A stretch of DNA of 64,000 nt, from the NCBI RefSeq assembly GCF_000513195.1, contig NZ_CBVI010000033.1:1-64000 (forward strand). Reading direction: 5' to 3'. Origin of the DNA: Bacteroides timonensis (GTDB taxonomy: Bacteria > Bacteroidota > Bacteroidia > Bacteroidales > Bacteroidaceae). A program made the translations under genes and the position numbers. Shown in pieces: positions 25,502 to 33,459 of this stretch. How positions within the stretch are numbered: position 1 is the stretch's first letter; each line of letters starts with the position of its first letter. Below the pieces are notes generated by a model. That model was not told the DNA's origin. It saw nothing but the letters and a program-made list of their open reading frames with translations, and searched no databases.

Positions 25502-26443
25502 GTGCGATTAGTGTTTAGGAAGCGCGGACTTAGTTTCTTGCGGTAGGGGAATGTCATAACTTGGTAATTTAATCCTTTAATCCTTTAAACATCCAATAGG
25601 TGTATATTCTTCCATTATGTAATGCTTTGATTTACATAGAAAAAGATAGCTTTTATTTTTTAATTCAGTTGTAATCGGTAATTTTGTCTCGTCAAGTGTG
25701 TCACGAGAGAAATGGCCTAAAGAAGTTGGCTTCTTCTGATAGTTATGGCTCGTAACTTTTAGAGAGATGGTAGTAGGTCTACCGCATTCGGCTTGCAGGA
25801 GCTGATTGCAAACCACTTTGTGCTGCTTTGAGGGAAACTGAAAAGTGGTGAACGACAATTGAAAGCTTTCCGTAAGGGTGGCAAGGTAAGTGACAAGGAG
25901 ATGAACGCGGGTGAACCATTCGATGAAGCATCGTTAGCAAAGTTATCAAGTCACATCAAAACCAAGGTCTTTGACGCATCTTGGGATAATGGCTGAGGAA
26001 ACCTGTTTACTGTCAGCCGGGTGTGCGGTGTATAGATGGCATGACCTTGTCACAGGCTCTTTAAAGGAACGTGAGAAGTATACATGGAATGTTAAGGGAA
26101 AATGTTAGAGCGGTGACACGCTAGACAGAAAGTACTGAAGTCCATGTCTGCGGCGGATTGCCTCATAGTAGTGTTGAATGCTCTGTAATGGAGTTGGAGC
26201 GAAGGGGGTAACGTGCTTAGCCAAGTTTAATGTCCAACTTGAATAAAGGATGAAGCAATAAATGAGGCTGACCTTTGAATTTTAATGAAACCGCTTTAAT
26301 GTCATAGCCAAGGCATGGAAGTAGTAAAATGAATGATTAGTAATAATTAAAACAAAGAGTTAAGTGCGAAGAGCCGTGTGATGGGAGACTGTCAGGCACG
26401 GTTCCGAGAGAAGGAAGGGTGAAATTCCCTTTCCTTACTCGAC
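25502..26443 (+). mobile_element. group II intron without an encoded reverse transcriptase
   Basis: Domain V is clear at 26371-26404: an 8-bp stem GAGCCGTG/CACGGTTC with the AGC triad, a bulge, then GATGG-GAGA-CTGTC with a GNRA tetraloop. Domain VI follows (about 26408-26440) with an unpaired A in CCTTACTC, and the 3' end is CTCGAC (26438-26443). Upstream, 25860-26250 has no ORF but conserved-looking structured segments such as GGAGCGAAGGGGG (26198-26210). GTGCGA at 25502 fits the 5' consensus, but that boundary is tentative. Domain IV holds only about 100 nt, so the reverse transcriptase/maturase gene is lost. Confidence 0.75.
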
Positions 26444-26465
26444 AAGAAAAGGCATATATTGCATT

Positions 26466-26528
26466 ATGAATAAAAAACTAATTATCATGTTGTTGGCTAT
26501 GTTTATGGCCGGAACGACCGATATGTGA
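26466..26528 (+). pseudogene. 20-residue signal-peptide remnant
   Basis: ATG at 26466 opens MNKKLIIMLLAMFMAGTTDM, a typical export signal, ending at TGA 26526-26528. In another frame the next codons read DRYVKGKDKQLLYESYERE, suggesting that a frameshift ended an exported protein. It lies 22 nt after the intron's 3' end. Confidence 0.35.
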
Positions 26529-26552
26529 AAGGCAAGGACAAACAGCTTTTGT

Positions 26553-27089
26553 ATGAAAGTTATGAAAGAGAAAAATATTATCAAGATAATGCGTTACGAA
26601 TCGCCGTGCGGTGTGCTACTACTCGGTTCGTTTGATGATAAGCTCTGCCTGTGCGACTGGCAGGTGGAGAAACATCGCGACCATGTAGATCGGCGGTTGA
26701 AACGGATATTGCGTGCTGAGTTCGAGGTGGGTACGTCGGAAGTAATAGAGAAAGCAGTGAGGCAACTTGACGAGTTCTTTGCCGGGAAGCGCAGGGAGTT
26801 CGATGTGCCGCTGCTGTTCGTGGGCACGGACTTTCAAAAAACGGTGTGGAATGAATTGCTGAAGATACCTTTCGGCAAGACAATTTCCTACGGTGAAATG
26901 GCGCAGCGGATCGGTATGCCTAAAGCTGTACGTGCAGTAGCCAATGCCAACGGCGCAAATTCCATGTCGATATTTGCACCCTGTCATCGAATAATCGGCA
27001 GCGACCATTCGTTGACAGGTTACGGCGGAGGACTTCCGGCTAAAAAGTTCTTGCTTGAATTGGAATCCCAACCCCGGCTGGCACTATGA
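26553..27089 (+). CDS. ogt: methylated-DNA-protein-cysteine methyltransferase
   Basis: This 178-aa protein has the MGMT fold: TDFQKTVWNELLKIPFGKT, SYGEMAQRIG and the active-site FAPCHRIIG followed by SLTGYGGGLPAKKFLLELE. It transfers the O6-methyl group of damaged guanine to its own cysteine. It overlaps the next reading frame by 4 bp (ATGA), an AraC-type HTH relative of Ada that is frameshifted. The Met at codon 4 (26562) is an alternative start. The gene itself looks intact although its surroundings are decayed. Confidence 0.9.
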   Translation: MKVMKEKNIIKIMRYESPCGVLLLGSFDDKLCLCDWQVEKHRDHVDRRLKRILRAEFEVGTSEVIEKAVRQLDEFFAGKRREFDVPLLFVGTDFQKTVWNELLKIPFGKTISYGEMAQRIGMPKAVRAVANANGANSMSIFAPCHRIIGSDHSLTGYGGGLPAKKFLLELESQPRLAL

Positions 27090-27395
27090 ACGGACAGGAG
27101 ACACTCGATTATACACGTATTGCACAGGCAATAGAATATATCCGTGCCAATTTCAAACGGCAACCCGGACTTGATGAAGTGGCAAGTGAAGTGGCATTGA
27201 GTGGATCACGTTTTCAGCGGATATTTACCGAATGGGTAGGTGTCAGTCCTAAAAAGTTTCTGCAATGTACCAGTATCGAATGTGTAAAAAATATTGGACG
27301 AAATCTATGCCTCGTTGTTTGATGCAGCGATGGAAACAGGCCTTTCGGGGACAGGGCGATTGTACGATCTGTTTGTCAATAAGATAGCCGCCTAA
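27086..27395 (+). pseudogene. frameshifted Ada-type AraC regulator fragment
   Basis: The first frame encodes an AraC HTH start: IAQAIEYIRANFKRQPGLDE, SGSRFQRIFTEWVGVSPKKF, then loses the frame at an A-run near 27283-27288. The next frame continues DEIYASLFDAAMETGLSG, TGRLYDLFVN and stops at 27393-27395. In related proteins this HTH is followed by an MGMT domain; here that domain is absent. The upstream ogt gene overlaps it by 4 bp. It is probably inactive; the frameshift could also be a sequencing error, but the missing domain would remain. Confidence 0.75.
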
Positions 27396-27488
27396 GATAT
27401 TTTATATCTTCTTTATTTGTTATAAAGGTAGTGATTTAGTGCGGATATACTCAACTTTGGGAAAGACTTTTTTCGGTTAAAAACAACA

Positions 27489-27544
27489 AAAAACGAATAG
27501 CATTAAAATGGCATTTGAACGCTGTTTTAATGCTATTCGTTTTT
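27489..27544. repeat. perfect 20-bp inverted repeat
   Basis: Arms 27489-27508 and 27525-27544 are exact complements around a 16-nt loop; each arm ends with a run of five A or T. It may act as a bidirectional terminator. It lies in a 405-bp gap (27396-27800) with no gene. Confidence 0.85.
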
Positions 27545-27553
27545 ACTCAAAAT

Positions 27554-27603
27554 TGAACCACTTCGTTTTAAGCCCCCTGAAAAAACCGAACCATTTCGTT
27601 TTA
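27554..27603. repeat. direct repeat of 17 nt, two copies
   Basis: GAACCACTTCGTTTTAA (27554-27570) and GAACCATTTCGTTTTAA (27587-27603) differ at one position and are 33 nt apart. They follow the inverted repeat at 27489 and may be the footprint of a lost element. Confidence 0.6.
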
Positions 27604-27800
27604 AAAATTCGTCCGGGTGGTTTTGCGGATTATACAAGGCTAATCAGCTTTCTCTTACTAATTTCTGGATGGCTAAACAAATGATATGTCTGGAAAACTT
27701 ATAGAACAGACAGAAATCAGATTGAAGTTTCCCGATACTATTCTCTTTTTCTTGTAACATTCCGGAGTGACCCGTATCTAAAGGAAAAACTTTAGAATAT

Positions 27801-28610
27801 ATGGCGATGAAAAGATTACTTTTGACTCTGATGTTATTGGGAATTTCTCTTTTGATTTTAGCACGAGATTATCCCTTTTCGGTAGTAAAGTCGGGAACAG
27901 GAAAACAAACGGTTGTATTTATACCCGGTTTTGCATGCTCGGGCGATGTCTGGGCGGAAACAGTCAGCGTACTGAAAGACAGCTATACCTGCTATGTGCT
28001 GACGATGGCGGGCTTTTCGGGGATTGCGCCCGAAGAGCGCCCATCATTCGAAAGATGGAAAATGCAGATTGCAGAGTTTATCAAAGAGGAGCGGATAGAG
28101 AAACCTATTCTAGTGGGGCATAGTATGGGAGGTGGTTTGGCGCTTGCAATTGCGGCTGAATTTCCGGAGCTTACAGGAAAGATTGTGATTGTAGATGCCT
28201 TGCCTTGTCTGATGGCTTTGACAGTTCCTGATTTTAAATCTGCTCCTGATAATGACTGCACAGATCTAATTGACAGGATTACAGCTATGGATGAGGAGCA
28301 ATTTGCACAGATGCAAAGAATGAGTGCGGCAACGCTTACCACTGATTCATTGAGATTTGCCGAAATAGTAAACTGGGGATTGGCATCTGACAGAAAGACG
28401 TATGCTAAACTATTCTGTGATTTCTCGAATACAGATTTAAGGGAATGTATAAAGAATATAGTTGTCCCTTCCCTCATACTTTTGGAATCTTATTTCAAAC
28501 ATATAGATACGGTCATTAAGAATCAATATAAGAATTTGTCAGTAGCACAAATCAGATATCTGTTTTATTTTTATGGATTGCCTTTAACTGGTTTGTTCTA
28601 CGTCCTGTAA
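27801..28610 (+). CDS. alpha/beta hydrolase, C-terminally truncated
   Basis: The 269-aa product has a signal peptide (1-22, ending ILARD) and the alpha/beta-hydrolase core: VVFIPGFACSGDVW (oxyanion region) and the nucleophile elbow GHSMGGG with its Ser. After about residue 250 (SVAQIRY) the sequence turns into a hydrophobic run unlike the family end, and the C-terminal catalytic His is not visible. Another frame from 28562 encodes the tail of a different protein, so the gene seems truncated by a deletion. Activity is doubtful. Substrate unknown. Confidence 0.6.
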   Translation: MAMKRLLLTLMLLGISLLILARDYPFSVVKSGTGKQTVVFIPGFACSGDVWAETVSVLKDSYTCYVLTMAGFSGIAPEERPSFERWKMQIAEFIKEERIEKPILVGHSMGGGLALAIAAEFPELTGKIVIVDALPCLMALTVPDFKSAPDNDCTDLIDRITAMDEEQFAQMQRMSAATLTTDSLRFAEIVNWGLASDRKTYAKLFCDFSNTDLRECIKNIVVPSLILLESYFKHIDTVIKNQYKNLSVAQIRYLFYFYGLPLTGLFYVL

Positions 28611-28690
28611 TGATTAGAAAGAATAGGCGGAAGATGGATGGCTTGATCAGACAGCTCGAAAAGATAAAGTCGCAAGTGGATGAATTTTAG
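28562..28690 (+). pseudogene. tail of a lost membrane protein
   Basis: In the +1 frame relative to the hydrolase, 42 codons encode VLFLWIAFNWFVLRPVMIRK followed by a charged helix ending EKIKSQVDEF. This looks like a membrane segment and a C-terminal helix. No start exists in frame after the stop at 28529-28531, so it is a fragment joined to the hydrolase by a deletion. Confidence 0.5.
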
Positions 28691-28740
28691 TTTCTAAAAA
28701 AAAGTTGTACATTTACTCGCTCAAAATAAAAAGATGCAGT

Positions 28741-29325
28741 ATGAAAATTTTAGTTACTTACGCCGTGCAGGGCGAGTTTACGGAGTTAAAGTTTCCCGGA
28801 TTGATAGGAGAGGAAGAAGTTCACATCGGCTATATTCGTACGGAAGTAGGCAAAGTGAAGTCAGCTTATTATGTTTCTGAAGTGCTCAATCAGGCAAAGC
28901 CGGACTTGGTGATTAACGTAGGTACAGCGGGAAGCATTGATTGCCAGGTAGGAGATATTCTGGTGTGCCGTCATTTTATAGACCGTGATATGCAGAAGTT
29001 AGCCGATATGGGTTTGGAATATGAGATTGATTCTTCTGCCTTGCTGGCAGAGAAGGGATACTGTATGCATTGGGCAGGAGAAGGTATTTGTAATACAGGT
29101 GATACTTTTCTGGCGGAACTTTCGGATGTGAAAGGCGATGTGGTCGATATGGAAGCTTTTGCGCAAGCCTTCGTTTGCCGTGCCAAGAACGTGCCTTTTA
29201 TTGCTGTGAAGTATGTGACGGATATCATAGGACAGAACTCCGTGAAGCATTGGGAGGATAAACTGGCTGATGCACGTAAGGGGCTGGGAGAATTCTTTGA
29301 ACAGATAGGTGGAGCGGTTAAATAA
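28741..29325 (+). CDS. nucleosidase of the MTA/SAH nucleosidase (phosphorylase) superfamily
   Basis: This 194-aa protein starts MKILVTYAVQGEF. Motifs NVGTAGSID, NTGDTF and DVVDMEAFAQAFVC correspond to the purine-binding, phosphate/ribose and catalytic regions of nucleoside phosphorylase-like nucleosidases. It likely splits 5'-methylthioadenosine or S-adenosylhomocysteine, or a related nucleoside. It is somewhat shorter than classical MTA/SAH nucleosidases (about 230 aa), so the substrate is uncertain. An earlier ATG at 28705 is less likely. Confidence 0.8.
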   Translation: MKILVTYAVQGEFTELKFPGLIGEEEVHIGYIRTEVGKVKSAYYVSEVLNQAKPDLVINVGTAGSIDCQVGDILVCRHFIDRDMQKLADMGLEYEIDSSALLAEKGYCMHWAGEGICNTGDTFLAELSDVKGDVVDMEAFAQAFVCRAKNVPFIAVKYVTDIIGQNSVKHWEDKLADARKGLGEFFEQIGGAVK

Positions 29326-29329
29326 GCAT

Positions 29330-29689
29330 CTACTTCAGCGTCTTAAATGAAAGGATATGATAGGTTACTCCTGCTGCAATAATCAGGAGTACTACTTTTA
29401 CCCATATATATGGAACGATAAAAAATACGCAGTAGAGCATGGTGATCCACATCAGCGAGATGGAAATTATTTTTGCGCGTAGAGGGATGGCTTTGTTTTC
29501 ACGAAAGTTACGGATATAAGGACCGAGGTGCTTATGACTTAATAACCAGCTATATAGGCGAGGCGAACTTTTAAAGTAGAGTGCAGCGGTGAGTAGCAGA
29601 AACGGAGTAGTGGGTAGCAACGGCAGAAAAATGCCGAGGATACCAAGTGCCAAAGAGAGTGTACCAAGTGCTATATAAAGGGTTTTCAT
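29330..29689 (-). CDS. YbaN-family (DUF454) inner-membrane protein
   Basis: This 119-aa protein shows the DUF454 pattern: LGTLSLALGILGIFLPLLPT, then TPFLLLTAALYFKSSPRL and HKHLGPYIRNFRE. Three to four membrane helices are predicted. The function is unknown. The ATG lies only 4 nt after the -7 box at 29694-29701, which suggests a leaderless or nearly leaderless mRNA. It converges on the nucleosidase gene with a 4-bp gap. Confidence 0.85.
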   Translation of the reverse strand: MKTLYIALGTLSLALGILGIFLPLLPTTPFLLLTAALYFKSSPRLYSWLLSHKHLGPYIRNFRENKAIPLRAKIISISLMWITMLYCVFFIVPYIWVKVVLLIIAAGVTYHILSFKTLK

Positions 29690-29693
29690 GCCA

Positions 29694-29701
29694 CAAAAGT
29701 A
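29694..29701 (-). promoter_or_regulatory. -7 box (TACTTTTG) almost touching the ATG
   Basis: On the minus strand TACTTTTG is followed by TGGC and then ATG (29689-29687). Transcription starting about 7 nt from the box centre would begin near the start codon itself. Confidence 0.55.
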
Positions 29702-29798
29702 CTCTTTTTTTGTTTACGGAGAAAGTTCTGTTTGCTTTGTTATCCGACATTCGCTTTAAATGCTTATGTTTGCGAAGAATTTTCAATAAAATCAAAAC

Positions 29799-30656
29799 AT
29801 GTATTTGAGAAAGTCCGTCTTCACGCTATTGCTGATACTGTGTAATGTATTTGTTGTGGTGGCACAGACCACTGCAGACTCTTTGGCACTTGTTACTGCT
29901 CATTGGAATGTAACTTCTATGGGAAAAGGTGTACTTTGTCGCGAAGCGGAGTTCGTTTCTTTGTATGGTGTTCCGCAGCATGTCGCTATTCTTGAAATCA
30001 AACCGGAGCAACATCGGTTTGACATTTTAATTCATTCTCCTAAAGAAGAAACCAGTAATGCTGCCCGTCGTTCCGGTGCAGTGGCGGCTATTAACGGTTC
30101 TTATTTCAATATCAAGCAAGGAACTTCTATTTGCTATTTGAGGAAAGACGGGGTGGTGGTAGATACTACTGCGACCGGTGTACTCAGTACTGTATCCAAT
30201 GGTGCCGTGAAAATAGATAAAGGGAAACTGGACATCATATCCTGGAAGAAACAGTATGAGAAAAACTGCGAACAGAAAGAAGGGAGTATTCTTGTTTCCG
30301 GTCCGTTGATGCTGCTGGATGGAAAAGCTTGTGATTTGTCTGCTTGTAACCGGTCATTCGTTCAGACTAAACATCCACGGAGTGCCGTGGCTCTGATGAA
30401 GGACGGAACGATATTTCTGATTGCGGTTGCGGGCCGTTTCGAAGGTAAGGCGGAAGGTATCAATATCCCTGAGTTGACACATCTTCTCCGTGTATTGGGT
30501 GCAAAAAAAGCTTTGAATCTGGATGGTGGTGGCTCTACTACACTTTGGAGTGCTTCTGCGCCGGATAATGGAATTGTAAACAAGCTTACTGACAATAAAC
30601 TTTATGATAATAAAGGGGAGCGTAAGGTTGCCAATTCACTTTGTGTTTACGAATAA
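29799..30656 (+). CDS. phosphodiester glycosidase family protein (NAGPA domain), secreted
   Basis: This 285-aa protein has a signal peptide (1-22, VVVAQ). The NAGPA-like domain shows GAVAAINGSYFNI, the central HPRSAVAL and LNLDGGGSTTLW near the end, the family's catalytic-site signatures. Family members remove GlcNAc from phosphodiesters or act as exopolysaccharide-linked hydrolases; the natural substrate in Bacteroides is unknown. A -7 box TATGTTTG lies at 29765-29772. It is transcribed alone, upstream of queD. Confidence 0.87.
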   Translation: MYLRKSVFTLLLILCNVFVVVAQTTADSLALVTAHWNVTSMGKGVLCREAEFVSLYGVPQHVAILEIKPEQHRFDILIHSPKEETSNAARRSGAVAAINGSYFNIKQGTSICYLRKDGVVVDTTATGVLSTVSNGAVKIDKGKLDIISWKKQYEKNCEQKEGSILVSGPLMLLDGKACDLSACNRSFVQTKHPRSAVALMKDGTIFLIAVAGRFEGKAEGINIPELTHLLRVLGAKKALNLDGGGSTTLWSASAPDNGIVNKLTDNKLYDNKGERKVANSLCVYE

Positions 30657-30693
30657 AAGCGGAAGATTTAAACTGTAATCCTTAGAATTTTTG

Positions 30694-30701
30694 TACTTTT
30701 G
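30694..30701 (+). promoter_or_regulatory. -7 box (TACTTTTG) of queD-queE
   Basis: The box fits TAnnTTTG and gives a leader of about 70 nt before queD. No preQ1 riboswitch fold was recognised in that leader. Confidence 0.5.
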
Positions 30702-30771
30702 TGCCGCGCCGAGGTGACATTAGGTGCGACAACAGACAAAGTATTTTCTTAATTAGCGTATTAACAAGAAT

Positions 30772-31104
30772 ATGTATACAGTTATCAAACGCATGGAAAT
30801 ATCAGCTGCTCATAGCCTGAAACTTTCCTATCGCAGCAAATGTGAGGATCTGCATGGTCACAATTGGATTATCACAGTCTACTGCCGTTCCCGGGAACTC
30901 AATGCCGATGGAATGGTAGTTGATTTCAGTCACATCAAAGAAACGGTGAAAGGAAAGTTAGATCACCGTAATTTGAATGAAGTTCTTCCATTCAATCCTA
31001 CCGCAGAGAATATAGCCCGCTGGATATGTGAGCAGATACCTATTTGCTTTAAAGTCGAGGTACAGGAATCTGAATCCAATGTAGCCACTTATGAGAAAGA
31101 ATAA
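30772..31104 (+). CDS. queD: 6-carboxytetrahydropterin synthase
   Basis: This 110-aa protein has the zinc-binding histidines of the PTPS/QueD family (SAAHSL and LHGHNW), VVDFSHIK and LDHRNLNE, and the substrate-binding TAENIARWI. It makes 6-carboxytetrahydropterin from dihydroneopterin triphosphate in queuosine precursor synthesis. It is followed by queE with a 30-bp gap, confirming the pathway. The usual partners queC and folE are not in the window. Confidence 0.93.
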   Translation: MYTVIKRMEISAAHSLKLSYRSKCEDLHGHNWIITVYCRSRELNADGMVVDFSHIKETVKGKLDHRNLNEVLPFNPTAENIARWICEQIPICFKVEVQESESNVATYEKE

Positions 31105-31134
31105 CCCTACTGAAAGCCGGCACGAATATTTTTT

Positions 31135-31680
31135 ATGAGAAAGATTAATGAGATTTTTTATAGTTTGCAAGGTGAAGGCTATCACACCGGCACGCCTGCT
31201 GTCTTTATCCGCTTTTCCGGTTGCAACCTGAAATGCTCTTTTTGCGATACACGGCATGAAGAAGGTGTACTGATGTCCGATGATGAAATTATTGCCGAAG
31301 TAGGAAAGTATCCGGCTGTTACGGTTATCCTGACGGGTGGAGAACCTTCTCTCTGGATTGATGAGGCTTTTATCGACCGTTTGCACCAGGCGGGAAAGTA
31401 TGTCTGTATCGAAACGAATGGAACGAACCCATTGCCTCAAAATATTGATTGGGTGACTTGTTCTCCCAAGCAAGGGGTGAAGTTGGGGATTACCCGTATG
31501 GATGAGGTGAAGGTAGTTTACGAAGGTCAGGACATTGGAGTCTACGAGTTGCTTCCGGCTGAATATTTCTTTCTGCAACCCTGTTCATGTAGCAATACTG
31601 CGGAAACAGTGGCGTGCGTCATGCAACATCCTAAATGGCGGTTAAGTCTGCAAACGCATAAACTGATTGACATTCGTTAA
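31135..31680 (+). CDS. queE: 7-carboxy-7-deazaguanine synthase (radical SAM)
   Basis: This 181-aa protein has Cys30, Cys34 and Cys37 (FSGCNLKCSFCDT), the CxxxCxxC cluster of radical SAM enzymes, and begins with NEIFYSLQGEGYHTGTPAVF, typical of QueE. TGGEPSLW and CIETNGTNPLP follow. It converts QueD's product into 7-carboxy-7-deazaguanine for preQ0 and queuosine. It is co-transcribed with queD. Confidence 0.93.
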   Translation: MRKINEIFYSLQGEGYHTGTPAVFIRFSGCNLKCSFCDTRHEEGVLMSDDEIIAEVGKYPAVTVILTGGEPSLWIDEAFIDRLHQAGKYVCIETNGTNPLPQNIDWVTCSPKQGVKLGITRMDEVKVVYEGQDIGVYELLPAEYFFLQPCSCSNTAETVACVMQHPKWRLSLQTHKLIDIR

Positions 31681-31783
31681 TGAGTCGGGGTAGTGTTATA
31701 GGAATGTAACGTGAATGACATCTTTCTTTTGCTTTTTAGGGCTTACTTTGCCGTGAAATTAAAATTCTAAAAAGAGAAGAAAC

Positions 31784-33232
31784 ATGAAATCAATTCGTTT
31801 TTTATCCTTGCTGCTTTTGCTGAATTTATTTGCAGCAGGAGGGTATGCAGCAGACCAACCCGTTAAAAAAGAGATTGTTGTAAGTGGTGTGGTGACAGAT
31901 ACGCAGAAACAACCTGTTACAGGTGTTGTTGTGACAGATGGCGTTAATTTTACGCAGACTGATGATAAAGGGCGTTATCAGTTGGTATCTGATCCCGCAC
32001 AGTCTAAATTCGTTTATCTTTCTGTTCCGGCGGACTACAAAACTAATGTAGAGAATGCATTACCTGTTGGCTATTATGCCCGGATTGATGCAAAAAAGAA
32101 AAAGAATCGTTGTGATTTCAGCTTGGTGAAGAGAGAACAGCCGGTTCAGGATTTTACCTTTATAGCTATCTCTGACCCGCAGGCAAGAAATGAGGAACAG
32201 TTGGATCGCTTTGCTTCGGAAACTGTGGTTGATTTGAAGGAAACATTGAAGCAATTGTCTTCGCAGGAAGTTTACGGAATGGTTCTGGGAGATATCGTCT
32301 GGGATGTTATGCCTTTGTATGATTCGTATAAGAAGGTTATCTCTGATTTGGAATTAACCATGTATCATGTGATTGGTAATCACGACTTTGATCAGCAATA
32401 TACGGCACTGAGCCTCGCTACGAATAAGGAAGAATACGGGGAATCGGTATTTGGTGAGCATTTTGGACCGACGGATTATTCTCTTAATGTAGGGAAAGTG
32501 CATATTATTTCGATGAAAGATATAGATTATAAAGGTAAGAAGAAATATACGGAGCAGTTTACCCCTGAACAATTGGAATGGTTGAAAAAGGATCTGAGCT
32601 ATGTGAAGCCGGGTACTACCGTACTGTTGAATCTTCATGCTCCTACGGCTAACAGTACGGGTAGAGGAGGAGCCAATGCCCGTAATGCCGAACAACTTTT
32701 TGAGATACTAAAAGATTATAAGACGCATATCTTTGTCGGTCATACTCATTTTTATGAAAACCGCATTGTGACTCCTGTTATCTATGAACATAATATTGGT
32801 GCCGCTTGTGGTGCCTGGTGGGCAGGACATGTAAATCGTTGCGGTGCTCCCAATGGTTATCTGGTGGTAAATGTGATCGGTGATGACATCTCCTGGCAGT
32901 ATAAGGCTACCGGTCGTCCATTCGATTATCAGTTTCGTGTGTATAAGCCGGGGGAGTTTCAGAGCCAACCTAAATATCTGGTGGTTAATGTCTGGGATTA
33001 TGATCCGGCATGGAAGTTATCCTACTATGAAGACGGTGTTGAGAAACCGGGTGTAATGGAGGCTTTTGATGATGAGGATCAGGATTATATTACAATGAAA
33101 GAAGGAAAGGCTACAGGGTATCATACATCGCACTTATTCCGGGTACGTCCTACGGATAAGGCTAAATCAGTGAAGATCGTAGCAACGAATCGTTTCGGTC
33201 AGAACTTTACTCAAACTGTAGATTTGAAATGA
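31784..33232 (+). CDS. secreted calcineurin-like phosphoesterase
   Basis: This 482-aa protein has a signal peptide (1-22). An N-terminal carboxypeptidase-regulatory-like/Metallophos_N domain (about 30-120) is followed by the metal-binding core: ISDPQA, LGDIVWD, VIGNHDFD, LNLHAP and FVGHTHFYENR, covering the dinuclear-metal ligands, then a C-terminal Metallophos_C domain (about 330-480). The first Asp-x-His is replaced by DPQ, as in many Bacteroides members. It probably hydrolyses a phosphomonoester or diester in the periplasm; substrate unknown. The tRNA-Trp gene lies downstream on the other strand. Confidence 0.88.
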   Translation: MKSIRFLSLLLLLNLFAAGGYAADQPVKKEIVVSGVVTDTQKQPVTGVVVTDGVNFTQTDDKGRYQLVSDPAQSKFVYLSVPADYKTNVENALPVGYYARIDAKKKKNRCDFSLVKREQPVQDFTFIAISDPQARNEEQLDRFASETVVDLKETLKQLSSQEVYGMVLGDIVWDVMPLYDSYKKVISDLELTMYHVIGNHDFDQQYTALSLATNKEEYGESVFGEHFGPTDYSLNVGKVHIISMKDIDYKGKKKYTEQFTPEQLEWLKKDLSYVKPGTTVLLNLHAPTANSTGRGGANARNAEQLFEILKDYKTHIFVGHTHFYENRIVTPVIYEHNIGAACGAWWAGHVNRCGAPNGYLVVNVIGDDISWQYKATGRPFDYQFRVYKPGEFQSQPKYLVVNVWDYDPAWKLSYYEDGVEKPGVMEAFDDEDQDYITMKEGKATGYHTSHLFRVRPTDKAKSVKIVATNRFGQNFTQTVDLK

Positions 33233-33270
33233 CAGGCTTTGACTACTTGTTTATGACGGGTTTATAAACA

Positions 33271-33304
33271 AAAATAGCTGCAAGTAAAAACTTGCAGCTA
33301 TTTT
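33271..33304. terminator. bidirectional terminator between phosphoesterase and tRNA-Trp
   Basis: AAAATAGCTGCAAGT (33271-33285) and its exact complement (33290-33304) enclose a 4-nt loop. T-runs on both sides suit termination of either transcript. Confidence 0.85.
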
Positions 33305-33311
33305 CATCTTG

Positions 33312-33384
33312 CACGGGAGGAGAGGCTCGAACTCCCGACACCTGGTTTTGGAGACCAGTGCTCTACCAACTGAGCTACTCCCGT
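33312..33384 (-). tRNA. tRNA-Trp (CCA)
   Basis: On the minus strand a 73-nt cloverleaf is complete: acceptor ACGGGAG/CTCCCGT, D-arm with AGCTCAGTTGGTAGAGC, anticodon arm CTGGT-CTCCAAA-ACCAG with anticodon CCA, and T-arm GGGAG-TTCGAGC-CTCTC. The 3' CCA is not encoded, as is usual in Bacteroides. Discriminator base is G. Confidence 0.97.
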
Positions 33385-33459
33385 GTTTGCGGCTGCAAAG
33401 GTAATGTAAACTTTCAAATATGCAAGAGGGATGAGCGATTTTTTTAACGCTCTCTCATC

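Noticed and set aside
25577..25858. 93-codon minus-strand reading frame inside the intron region
   Set aside because: No family features, no promoter or start context, and it lies in the probable domain I of a plus-strand intron.
28705..28740. Start of the nucleosidase at 28705
   Set aside because: The extra 12 residues are not part of the fold; ATG at 28741 begins the first beta-strand.
30702..30771. preQ1 riboswitch before queD
   Set aside because: No preQ1-type pseudoknot or its conserved A-rich tail was found in the leader.
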